From assembly GCA_019914945.1 (NCBI GenBank), contig CM034104.1, positions 13,566,046-13,630,045 on the forward strand: a DNA stretch of 64,000 nucleotides, in the 5' to 3' direction. How positions within the stretch are numbered: position 1 is the first letter of the stretch; every line of letters begins with the position of its first letter. Positions 49,190-60,113 of this stretch are shown here, one piece after another. The notes below the pieces were generated by a model that had not been told where the DNA came from, ran no database searches, and saw only the letters and a program-made list of their open reading frames with translations. The stretch is from Typha latifolia. Its lineage: Eukaryota > Streptophyta > Magnoliopsida > Poales > Typhaceae. Made by a program: the position numbers and the translations under genes.

Positions 49190-49359
49190 ACATTTTCCTT
49201 CCAAGCCTTTTCGATTTCAAAATCTTGTTCCTGACGGCGCGATGCTAGGGTTCTGATTGTCGACGAAATAGGGGAGGATGTTGAAACGAGATGAAGATTG
49301 CGAAGATAGAAAGGGGTTAAGGAGGAAAGGATTAGAGGGGTGGAGGCATGTATTTATGG
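49190..49359 (-). promoter_or_regulatory. Probable IDD promoter and noncoding leader exon
   Basis: On the minus strand a TATA-like CCATAAATA (49359-49351) is followed by a CT-rich leader containing the common plant leader motif AACCCTAGC. A strong donor (ATGTG|GTAAGA) closes the exon at 49189/49190. There is no coding gene between it and the IDD start 2.6 kb downstream, so it most likely begins the IDD transcript with a long 5' UTR intron. The exact acceptor was not determined. Confidence 0.5.
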
Positions 49360-49399
49360 AGGCCCATAAATTGCAAGTAACTAATCTTAAAGCAATTTA

Positions 49400-52300
49400 T
49401 GCGAATCGTATAGCATACTCTCTTTCTGTCTACTAAAAGACATATGACTTGCCAAGCATATAAGTAAAGGTAACTCAGTAGACACCAAAAGAATGACAAG
49501 GGTCAGAAATTGGCTAGGACCAAACTGTTCTATAAAATGATTTGGGCTACAGAATTCAAATTCTGAATTTGGGACAAAGTCTATACTTTATGATCTAACT
49601 TGACCGGAGAACATATATAGCTTATCCCAGGAGTTAATGAGCAATATGTAGTTCTTATGCTCCTTCGACTACCCTTAGCCTGAACCTTGTTCTTCTCCAT
49701 TCCATTTGTTAGTTCTGCTAAACAAGCATAGTGTTTGTGCTTTCCTGTCTCTGCCTTGATTCTTGCTAGGGCCTAAGGACTTCAAGATATGAGTTACTTG
49801 GTTAGCTTCCTGAGTGTAGTTACCATGCTTAAAGAGGCTGTGATGTAGAAGGTTGGTCATGAACATCATATATGGAATCATCAACACTATCAATTACACT
49901 AAAAATATACAGTTTTCTCTCATAATTTTTCTAGGCTTGCATCTCTTTCTGTCTGTCTCTATACTCTCTTTACTTGGATGGTAACTTTTTCCAGACCCCT
50001 GTTCTTTCTCACATGGAGATGTTAAGAGTTCTTCATCACTAGGAAGGATTAAGAATTCAAAAGTATTAAGTATTTCTCAAGCACTTTTAGCTAGAAGAGT
50101 ATCATAAAGATAATTGAGTTCTTTGTTAAGAAGGTATCCTGTTGGTGTTGTGTGTCATCATCACTAGGAAAGATTTGAAACTGAATCTAAGTACACACTG
50201 CCTTTTAGGATTCTATCTGGTCGGGCTGTTTAAAGTATATGACTAAATATGTCTTTGATCATTGTGAGGACAAATTTTAGTAAACTTTGGCTTTGCTTAT
50301 TACAGTCGCCAATTTTCCCAATCTAGCTTGAATTTGGCATCAAAGCTAACAAGTCAGAAGTCTGAAGCCAATTTACACCTTCTTTCCCCAAATGCGTAGA
50401 ATTTAATTGATTTAAAATTCTAATTTTTCAAATCCATTATTTGGAATTATTAAATGATTTCAATAAATTTCAATAAATTTCAATAAATTTCAGTATATAT
50501 AATGTTCTCTAAAAGAAAGTATATATAATGAAATAATATGATTTGAGGTCGGATTTAGATGAAATTTATTTGCCCTAGATCTCAAAACTAACCTTTATTT
50601 TATTACATTCTTATTCAAAACCAGGAGTAAAATAGAAAAGAGAACATGATGAAATAAATTCTCGCCTCATTCCAAACAATAACATCAAAAGCTTGAAACC
50701 TTTATAAGGCGTGCAAATAAAGAGGGGCAAGTACATTCCATGGGATTGCCAATCCATCTCTCAACTATAGTCCAATGTTTACTTCAACTGGACTTCGCAG
50801 ATAACTAAAATGGAGACCGACAATATCTGAGGAAATTAAAAACTAACACCACCTGTATTATCTCATAACTTCAATTAACATAATTCACACCAATCCAAAG
50901 AATTGCCAACACAGAAAAGGAAGCTAAAAGAGAAAACATTCTGTCACAACAAAAACAGTATATGAAAGAATCATCCAAATGACACTACTGTATCTATAAC
51001 AATAAAGTTCATGACAAGAATATTCATTTAGTGATGACTATTCAACATCCATATCAATTACCTAAAAGTTCACGACGGTCTAATCGGTACATAATCAATT
51101 TCTTTGAGCAAGACTACTTATTTTTTTCTCACAAACAGTATTGCCCAGCCAAGCCTAGGAGAATGATATTCCTTTTGTCGCATCATCAACAACAAAAATT
51201 CCAATCCAAAGCATGGGTACAATGATATTTGAACATTAATGCTTGGAGTCTGAAGCAGGCTGCTGAAGAGTCCTCCAGTTTCTCACATGAAGCAGAGTGT
51301 CTCGTAAATCACAATGCTCCTCTAGAAGGTAGACTTGAACATAAGCTGCAGGAAAAAGAAAATATTAAAGAGCATTCAGTTCCGTCTCTTAATCAAATAC
51401 CATAGAACATAACTAGGATGAAACTCTAAAGAAGAAAATCATGAACATTTGTATGAGTCAGGTAATATCCTCCACAAGTATGTTTAAATTATATGAGAGA
51501 ATAATACTCTAAAGAGTATATATATATACATATATAAATATGACAGCATTCAAGAATGGAGAATCTGCACCATGAAAGCCCATAAGGTAACAATAAGCCA
51601 TTACATAAGCATCCATATCCAAAATTTTCTTATTGTGCAAATCAATCTACTTCATAGATCTGAAATTCCCAGAAAACAATTCTTGTAAACCACAGACAAT
51701 AACATAGATCCTTAGTAAGATATTGCCATATTAAAATATGAGATCCAAGTAGCAAGTTGCATAATTGAGATTCCTGTCCATTGGATTTACTGCCCAGTAT
51801 AGTAAATTCTCCATGTATAAATCATCTCATTTACCAACGGATATGAGACCATCAATAAGAAATATATATAAAACAATGAAGCCAACTGTACAATTTGAGA
51901 AATCCTGTTATGCCAAAGTAGAAAATTATGACTAACAAGCTTATTTGCATTCCTAGCATCAACTCTGAACATCATGTTCCTCATTCATATCAGTGCTGTT
52001 CGCAACACATGCTTCCAGATCTAGAATAGTCCTCGCCTCCCGGGAACAACAAACCTACAATATTTCATTATCAATTCCATCCATCCAACTCAAAACCAAC
52101 AAGAGAAGAAATAGTGCCAGCTCCAGGTCACAATCAAGAAATGATATATTCAGCCAAGAAAAACTTGATCAAATACAAAGCAGCTAAAATATAATTGAAA
52201 TAGGGATATTTATGGTGTGCCGAGAACATCAAACAATGCATACTCTCTAAAAAAAGGTTCAAAAGAAAAATTGAAAAGCAAAACGGAACTGCCATAATCT

Positions 52301-53480
52301 AAACTGGAGATAAAGAAAGCTTCATATTTAATAATAAATAATTTACATGCCTAACACTTATTCTTTTTCCAATTCTATAATGCGATCACAGATATATAAG
52401 ATGGCTGTCAGTATCAAGAAACTAAACAAAAATAACTAAAAACAACAACCATGAAAGAGAGATTAAATGAAAAAAAAATTAAGTCATGAAAAGAGAAGAT
52501 GCCCCTTGTAATGGCATTTTAAGTTCTACCAAAAGAAATATCAAACTTGAACTTGATCTGAATGTTTAAAATAGGAGAAGACATTTTACTCCCATCAACC
52601 CAGCATGACTAATATTTTGCTCTTATCCATCGATTCTACCTAAATAAGCAAATGGAAGAGCCGTCACATCAATATCATCATTTTCATGTGTAATAGACTG
52701 ATAGTATGCATTACAGTATTAGAAGTCAGCCCCAGTGAGCAAGCATACATGATTTAGGCAGGTGAACAGAGCTCCATCTCAACTTCTCAAGTATCTTAAG
52801 AAAATACCAAAGTTTCAAGAAAATGTAAGGACATTGAATGCATAAGAGGGAGGGGAGCTAGTAAGAGAATCAAGAAAGACAAATTGACAAACTGGTAACT
52901 TTGAGGGTGTGTCCAACCACATATTATTAGCCGTAACAATACCAAGCTATGCAGTGAAGGAACTGCTGGAAAAAAAAACCCATAGTGATGACTGATGAAC
53001 CCATCTCATGAGAATAAGCATAACAAGTAGGAGTGCCCAGTTTATGAGCTTAAACTTGGGAGAGATCTATAAATAAGTAAAATGTACTCTCAGCAGCTTC
53101 TTGTAAGTTGGGCAATATCCACTTTCTCCTACCTAATACTCAGATCAACTAATTAATTGCATCAAAGGAACCATTATTTCTAAAATACAATAACTGAGGA
53201 AACTTGCCAAACGCTTGGACAAGAAAAGTTAACCAAAAGCAGGCCAAGAACAATTTGCAATTTTGCATACACATTGATGAACTCTTTAACTGGAAATAAA
53301 AGGTGGCAATCCAACTGCTTCCACTAAATAAATTTCTAGCATCCAACGAAACTTGCAAAAAGAACACAACTCCCAACCGATCAATTAACACCATGTCAGC
53401 AATTTATTTTGATAGGAAACAGTAACCATACACAAATCTTCAAAGGTATTCACTAAAGAACAAAAAATTGTAATAGAAAG
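49400..53480. other. Long AT-rich region, mostly intergenic
   Basis: No convincing gene was found. The minus-strand block 51240-51350 (acceptor-like tcctgcag at its upstream edge, 37 open codons ending in TAA) and a GC-richer block near 51960-52060 look like possible spliced exons. They could be 3' UTR exons of the YIPF5-like transcript, whose stop is followed directly by a donor-like CTTG|GTGAGG at about 53500, or parts of a noncoding RNA. No protein family was recognised. Confidence 0.35.
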
Positions 53481-53508
53481 GATAGATATTTCCAATCCTC
53501 ACCAAGTA

Positions 53509-54291
53509 TCAGAAGATGACGAGCAACGAGAAGAGCAAAAACACAAGCCAGCAAGCGTAGGCGATTAGTCCACGATGCTCATCCCCACACGAAGCAAGCT
53601 CAACCAAAAGCCGAGTGCAAACCCTAGTAGACCACAGCACGAACACCGCCCCCAACCCAAAGATCCATACCCCTCCATGGGGCACAAATAACGACACCGC
53701 CGAGAAGATCACCATCGGAATCATACAATACCCAACCAAACTCAAACAACGATACAGATCCAAATTCCCGTTGCGCCCCGCAAGCATATTAAACACTACG
53801 TATAGAAAGAGCGAGGCGACGGTGACCCAGCCCAAGATGATCCCAAAATGAAATTTCCCGGCAAGGAGCTGGAAGAGACCAAAAGCCATGAGGGAGAGGA
53901 AAGGGCCGGAGAGATCAGCGTCTTCGTGGAGGTTAGGGTTAACGCGGAGGGGGTTGAGGATGGAGGCGGTCTTGCGCCAGATCTGACGCGTGTTGATGCC
54001 GAGCTCCTCGAGCAGAGGGGGCTCGTCCTCGAAGGAGGCGGCAGAGGAGGAGTAGATGGGACCGCCGGAAAAGAGAGGGGCGGCAGCGGAGGAGGAGGAG
54101 GCGGTGGTGGAGCCGATGTCGAAGGACATGAAGGGTAGGGCGGGGTTGGAAGGGCCGGGAGCGGAGGTAGAGGGGCGCGGCGGCTGGAACGGCGGCGCGG
54201 CAGCCGGAGATGGGCGGCGCTGGTGGGGGAGGGGTGGGGATCCGCCGGAGGTGGGGAAGACGACCGGAGGGACAGCGAATTCCTTCGACAT
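53509..54291 (-). CDS. YIPF5/Yip1-type Golgi membrane protein, single exon
   Basis: Yip1-domain proteins sit in ER/Golgi membranes and interact with Rab/Ypt GTPases and with vesicle formation (family knowledge). The frame encodes 260 residues. A Pro/Ser/Ala-rich cytosolic N-terminus (about 1-85) is followed by the YIPF5 signature EDEPPLLEELGIN (about 88-100) and IWRKTASILNPLR. Then comes the DLSGPFLSLMAFGLFQLLAGKFHFG core, with about five predicted membrane segments to the C-terminus. The start at 54291 gives the opening MSKEFAVPPVVFP. A longer frame reaching 54405 has only a GTG at its start and was not used. It is divergent from the LPPG-like gene 870 bases away. Assignment to a YIP4 or YIP5 subgroup was not attempted. 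Confidence 0.93.
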   Translation of the reverse strand: MSKEFAVPPVVFPTSGGSPPLPHQRRPSPAAAPPFQPPRPSTSAPGPSNPALPFMSFDIGSTTASSSSAAAPLFSGGPIYSSSAASFEDEPPLLEELGINTRQIWRKTASILNPLRVNPNLHEDADLSGPFLSLMAFGLFQLLAGKFHFGIILGWVTVASLFLYVVFNMLAGRNGNLDLYRCLSLVGYCMIPMVIFSAVSLFVPHGGVWIFGLGAVFVLWSTRVCTRLLVELASCGDEHRGLIAYACWLVFLLFSLLVIF

Positions 54292-54429
54292 GGCCGGCTG
54301 ATCAAGCGAGATCGGGGAGGGAAACGTTAAGGTAAACACGGTGTAGATCGAGGAGGAGGATGAGGAGGCGAAGAGAAAGCGAAAGCAGTTCGTGCGAGGA
54401 ATCACCGTATGGAGTTTCGAACTCCCCTT

Positions 54430-55050
54430 CCCTTATGGCTTAAGGTAACTGCCTACAGTAGCGTATCGGACGATGGCTAGGCCGGATCCGCATCCGACTT
54501 CTATCTGAGCCCCGAATGAGAGGTGAAAACGGATCGGATAGTTAAATTATATTCCGTATTTATATATATTTTTTCTTCTGATAGGTATATTAAATGGATA
54601 CTAAACTTAACTATTATATTAGCTAAGTATAACTACGGAGATTAATTGGATATCTCATTACATGTATTTATTTTCTGAATATATAAGAATTTATAATGTA
54701 ATTACTCAAATATATAAACAAAATCAAATATAAAGTTTGTTTAATATACAAGATATTATACTTCAATTTCTATATAGTATCAGTAATTCCAGTCTCTCAA
54801 CAAATAATTTTTGTACTTTTCTTATGTTTGTTTAAAATGTTAAGTTTCTGATGTTTTTATGAGATAATTAAAATATTAGACTCTAATTTTTAGCTATCAA
54901 ACTATCCTAATTTAGTGACATGATTTGTTTACAAATATTTTTAAAATCAGGTCACTTGGTTTGGTAATTAATTTTGAAAGGGATTAAAACTTGTGAATAG
55001 CACAGGCTGTAGAGAAGTCGTGCAGACCTGCATACGAACAGTTGGTCCAC
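54430..55050. other. AT-rich divergent intergenic region
   Basis: This lies between the YIPF5-like and LPPG-like genes. It is GC-rich next to each gene and very AT-rich in the middle (54540-54980). No coding sequence or clear repeat was seen. Confidence 0.5.
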
Positions 55051-55053
55051 GCC

Positions 55054-55061
55054 TATAAATA
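55054..55061 (+). promoter_or_regulatory. TATA box of the LPPG-like gene
   Basis: TATAAATA lies here. Transcription would start near 55085, at or just after the upstream in-frame ATG at 55080. This argues that translation begins at 55161 instead. Confidence 0.6.
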
Positions 55062-55160
55062 TAATGAACCCTCTTTAGGATGCATCCGGATTCCTATTCG
55101 TTTCTTCATCGCTCCGGTCTCGAACTCTACCGGTTCCCTTTCTCCCTTGGAGTTCCATCA

Positions 55161-55949
55161 ATGGCGTCCGAGTTTGTGGAGATGGCTTCCCCTCTCCCCC
55201 AAACCCTAAAGGCCGTAACCCTAACCCACGTTCGCTACCACCGTGGCGATCCGCTCGGCCACTTCCTCGCCTGGGTCTCCCTCGTCCCCATCTTCATCTC
55301 CCTCGGCGGATTCATCTCCCACTTCCTCTTCCGCCGCGAGATCCAGGGTCTCTGCTTCGCCCTCGGCCTCATCCTCTCCCAGGCCTTGAACGAGCTCATC
55401 AAGTCCTCGGTCCAGCAATCGCGGCCCGACACGTGCGCCGCCCTCGAGGCCTGCGACTCCCATGGCTGGCCCTCGAGCCACTCCCAGTACATGTTCTTCT
55501 TCGCCACCTTCCTCACTCTCCTTGCCCTCAAGAAGTCGTCTCGAGGCCGCCTCTTCTTTTCCTCTATTACCTGGCCCTTCGCGATCTTGACCATGTACTC
55601 TAGGGTTTACCTCGGCTACCACAGCCTCGCGCAGGTCTCTTGATTCGTTGCTCGGTTTCTTAAATTAATGGTCTAATTGTGGATCTCGGAGCTTTAATTT
55701 GTAATGGTCGACGAGATATTTTAAATAGTTTTCTAATTTTAGGTATTTGCGGGAGCGGCGGTGGGCATCGTGTTTGGGGCGGTGTGGTACTGGATCACGA
55801 ATGCGGTGTTGGTGCAATACTTCCCGGCGATCGAGGAGAGCGCGATCGGGAGGTTGTTGTATATTAAGGATACATCGCATATACCTAATGTGCTTAAGTT
55901 TGAGTATGATAATGCCAGGGCTGCGAGGAAGAAAGTGGCTACGGACTGA
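55161..55949 (+). CDS. LPPG: Dolichyl-diphosphate phosphatase / lipid phosphate phosphatase gamma, 2 exons
   Basis: This is a PAP2-family membrane phosphatase. The yeast and animal relatives (CAX4/DOLPP1) recycle dolichyl diphosphate at the ER lumen for N-glycosylation, and the Arabidopsis relative LPP-gamma has been placed in plastids. Exons 55161-55634 and 55743-55949 join to 226 residues. The catalytic motifs are K81...R88-P89 (KSSVQQSRP), PSSH 104-107 and SRVYLGYH with R148 and H154. The family's LKAVTLTHVRY opening and DTSHIPNVLKFEYDNARAARK ending are both present, as are several membrane helices. Of three in-frame ATGs (55080, 55161, 55182), 55161 is preferred because the TATA box is too close to 55080; 55182 is also possible. 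Confidence 0.94.
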
Positions 55950-57118
55950 AGATGTAAGTTTTTTTCCTCTATCTCTCTCTCTTTTTTAGTTGTGTTGGTT
56001 TGGAATTTGAGATAGATTGCTGCATTTGTAGTGTGTTATTGTCAGGATTGGACTCTAGTATTTAAACCAAGTGGATGAGATAATCCTGTTCTTTGTCAGA
56101 TACGATATTTGTGGTTAGATATTACTGGAAAAATCATCTGATTTATTTAAAAATTATGGCATAGCGTCGTCTAATGGTCTTTTAGACTTGTATTCTTTGT
56201 TGAATAGATGCATATTTTGTCTTGACAAAGCTTCTTCATTCTCTTTTAGGCCTCTTTGTTCTTACCTGAATTCCTTGCGATTGCTCACTTCCTCATTCTC
56301 CTCGCAATGTTGCTTCATGTTGTTCTGGTCATTTCTTACCCTATTTCTGCCAATTACATGTGACTATTACTTCATTATTCAATTCTCTTTAATTTCTTAT
56401 TTAGTTATTTCATAATTGGAGTCTTGTATCCTCCTTAGATTGTTGACTTGTTGTCCATGGGTATATATCAAATGCAATAGAAGGAAGAGGATAGTAGGAA
56501 GAAAGAAAACACAGAGCGAAGGGCTTTATAGAAATTCTCCATGACCCCTTCATATTTTTGGATAACATAGTCTGCAATCGATTAGGGCGTAAGGTTCTGT
56601 TTGCAATATTTTTATCTTAATAATGGAATAAGGTTCTGTTTGCAATATCAGGGTCTTTCCTTTTCCTTCTGGATACCATCCACTTGAGTTTAGTGCTCCA
56701 TATGATCTTTGCTATACATGTGCAATTCATTGTACAATTTCTATTGCTTCATCAGTTGATTTCACTTATTTTGGTGATCATACAAAATAAGTTGCATTGG
56801 TAAAATGGTTGGCGTACATAATTTTTGCATGATCATACAAAATGTGTGACTGTTGAATTCACTTCGAGATTTCTAAGTTAATAATCCCAAGAGTGAAATA
56901 AGATGAAATCATGCTTTTTCGCGGGCCATTTTAGAATTGACCCTATATTATTGTCATGGATAAACAAAAAAATGAAGTGAAATTCGACTCCTAATATTAT
57001 ATTATATTATTAATTAATCTAGAAACTTAAGCCGATAGTAAACAAACAACAATATGTAGACATTTATTGTACTTTCGAGACAATGTTGGCATAAAATTTC
57101 TAACTATACAAATGTAAG

Positions 57119-57533
57119 CTAGCTATTGTTCTTTGGAAGTAGTACTTCGTTGACCAACCTGTAAAAATTAACAAAAGAAGTTCCACCAGGTTGTGTTGTC
57201 CTTATTGCACTCCTTCCACTCCATTGCTGTCATCTTCATCTCATTCCCTTTCTCCCTGTCCATCACCTCTCTTATCAACTCCTGAGCCTCATCCTCCTCA
57301 CATTATTGTTGAATTTCCATCTCTACGCCCCACTTATTGCATGCACACTTGCAGTTAGTTTGCTGATGAATGGCCAGCACAACATAGACACATCATCGCA
57401 AATGCTCCCTATCATCAAATTCCACCAATAGTGTGTCAAGAACACTCTAATTGCCGGGTGACACAAGGCTTCCTTTTGTGGACACCAACTCATAAGTAGA
57501 CACTTTCCTTTTATGGATGCGATAATATCAAAA
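57119..57533 (-). pseudogene. Decayed UDP-glycosyltransferase C-terminal fragment
   Basis: Read on the minus strand, 57533-57390 encodes a clear PSPG-box relic: SWCPQKEALCHPAIRVFLTH, then a WWN and an MLCWPF segment. The homology continues after a frame change as QTNCKCACNKWGVEMEI, is cut by a TAA near 57305, resumes as ELIREVMDREKGNEM and MEWKE, and after another shift ends as PGGTSFVNFYRLVNEVLLPK with a TAG at 57121-57119. At least two frameshifts and one stop show it is dead. The catalytic N-terminal half was not found upstream. In the PSPG box the usual HCGWNS has decayed to HYWWNL. The pattern fits a UGT85-like ancestor, but the subgroup is a guess. Confidence 0.88.
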
Positions 57534-58279
57534 GGTAAATATCTTATTCTCTACACTACTCCTAGACTACGGAAGTCTCACTTGCCTTACATCGCTTCAT
57601 AATACAACTGCAATTGCGCCACGTAATCATCATCGCATGGTATGGAGTCAACATTCCTTACAATAATTAATAAAATAGTCTTGAGGTTTGCTATAGGCGG
57701 GTATGTCCATCTAAGAAATTTTTATATTTAATAAATAGGTAAATCTGGCAAAGCTATACCAAGACTTGGCGCGTTATTAAAAGTAATTAAAATAATTTAC
57801 CTCAAATTATTACTCCACTAATTATTATCAATTTGAAGTAAAACAACATTTAATTAATCTGCTTCATTAAATAAAACAATATGCTTAATACAATTTTCCT
57901 ACACTAATCTATATTAATTCTCCGATATGAGCAATTAATACACATACATTCATACCACTGACTCATTTGTTAAAAAATTAATTTAACGAAAATTATAGTC
58001 GAGCACGCTAAACTCTAATTATAGTTTCCTTATTATGAGCAATTAGTAATGACATTCTAAGACCACAATCTATATGATTAAAAATTAATTTACAACAATT
58101 ATTATAACTAACAATTTGTCATCTAAAAATGATTAATTAAGGCTCAAATTTGACATGATTAGCTAAATAAAATGTTAAAATATATTAAAATAAATTAAAA
58201 AACAATTAATCTATTTGGACGAGGCAATCACAAACAATTAATCTATTAAAATAAATTTAAATAAACAATTAATCTGCCG

Positions 58280-58740
58280 ACCATCCTGGCCACCGAAAAT
58301 TCCGAACAACCCCATCAGCACCCTCTCTTCGACAAGCAGAAGCTAGTCAAGAGGGAAACAACTAGGGGCGGCCGACGACAAGAGCCACCCTCTCCAAGGC
58401 TGGCGGCCAAGGTGAGGGGCCGCCTAGGAGCTCAGGCCATGAGGGCCCAAATGCTGGCACTTCAAAGGAACTTCTCACAAAGAGAAAGCTAACCTATCTG
58501 TCGGGTAGCGAAGTCAGCGGCGACGGTGGTCGAAAAACAACCCACAAAGCCGTTAACTAGAAGCCTTGAGGTGCGGTTTCACAAAGGGGCAAGGAGAGCC
58601 TAATAAGGGCAGTAACCGGGAGAGTTTCATGAGGTGTGAAGCTCCCTGGACCGGCATGACGGCGATCAAGGTTGCTGGCCGGTCAAACCACTGACGAGGA
58701 CTAAAGGAAGAGAAAAAAAAAGGAAAACGCGATCTAGCTC
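58280..58740. repeat. GC-rich island in AT-rich intergenic DNA
   Basis: The block changes abruptly from AT-rich (57780-58270) to GC-rich with many ggcggc/ggccgg runs and returns to AT-rich after 58740. No open frame resembles a known protein. It looks like part of an old retrotransposon, without identified ends. Confidence 0.35.
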
Positions 58741-59760
58741 ATTTTAACTGAAATTAACTACAAGAGGGGATGCAGCACTTACCAATGGATTGATTGGCAT
58801 CATCGGTAAGCTCAAAATTATTATTTATTTATATATTTTTTGTATAATTCATAACTATAAGATCTTAATCCAATTACTCATACATATTCGTAATAGAGGA
58901 CTTAAATTAGGTTCTTCTCGTTTCAGACTTGAATGAGTTCATTGAAAGCTCGAATTGATCATGACTTGTTTAAGGCAAGCTTGAATGAGCTCATTTACGG
59001 CTCGAGCTTGAAATAGACTTGGCTCGGGTCAGCTTGTAATCTTGTTTGTAGATAAGTCAATCGTGAACTATATTTTAGGTTTATTTTGAGTCAAGCCTGA
59101 GCAGAAGTAGGGTCACTCAAGCTTGGGTCATTTACACCCCCTAATGGAAGGGAAAACTTTCTTGGACCGTTAGAAGAGAACAATAGTTTATGTTGCCAAA
59201 TTTTAATAAAATAAGAAATAATATATTTTGTGATTTCTGATTTATGACTTGTGAGATAAGTACAGCTGAAAGATGTGGTGAGTAATAGCATACGTGAGGT
59301 GAATCATAAAATGTTTATTCAAATTATTGTGCTTGCATAGCCAGTAGAAAAAGCTATATTGTCTTGGTTTGAATCATTGTTTGACATACATCCCATTCTC
59401 ATTGTTGCATTTGTCAACCTTCAAGCCTTTTTCATAATACAACAAAGCAACTAGTACTAGATACTTTTGTTGTTAGTTTTTGTCACCCATAACACGGCTC
59501 TCCCACTGGAGTTACCTTAGCCCCGGCTACTGGACTCTAGCCATCTAGGGTGCAGCAGAACTTGCGTCCACTCCACTAACACACCACTTCACTGGTTCAA
59601 AAACGAACTACACTATACTTCCAGTGGGCTATTTACATGGTTGGAGTAGGACTACCAACTACTTGGCTTTGAAGTACAGGGCTTCTAGTGCTAGATATGT
59701 GTTGAGTTTTTACTATTTTATGTCTGCTCCTAATTTTTTTACACGTCTAATTTATTTCGA

Positions 59761-60113
59761 AAATTAAATACAAGACTATGTGTGTTTGAAAACCACTAAC
59801 CTAGTCAACGACTTCTAAATATAAGTCACTGACTAGGTCGACAACTTATATAGAAACATTAAATCTTCTAAAAAATTTGCCTAAGTTTTAAGAAAAAATT
59901 TCTATTTAAATTATTTTCCAATTCAGCGACTTCTAAATATAAGTTGTTGATTAGTTTAGTGACCTATATAGAAAAAAATTTCCTTAGACTTGCCAATTCT
60001 TTTAGAAAATTAAAAATTTCTATATAAGTCGTCAATTCAGTCAATGACTTATATTTAGAAATCGCTAACTAGGTCAGCAGTTTCCAAACACATTTAGTCT
60101 CGTATTTAAATTA
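59761..60113. mobile_element. Foldback (long inverted-repeat) MITE-like element
   Basis: The first 130 or so bases (from aaattaaatacaagacta) match the reverse complement of the last 130 (ending tagtctcgtatttaaattag). Shared blocks include tgtgttt, cctagt, ttctaaatataagtca and acttatatagaaa. The centre holds a further direct copy of the arm motif (cgacttctaaatataagtt...tatatagaaa, about 59929-59975), giving three copies: two forward and one reverse. It has no coding capacity. Transcribed, it would fold into a long hairpin. Exact ends and target-site duplication were not established. Confidence 0.8.

Noticed and set aside
54292..54405. N-terminal extension of the YIPF5-like protein
   Set aside because: It begins with GTG and lies in the leader; the ATG at 54291 gives the family-like opening.
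55221..55622. 133-residue minus-strand frame within the LPPG-like exon
   Set aside because: Antisense shadow of a codon-biased GC-rich exon, rich in Glu/Gly, with no recognisable domain.
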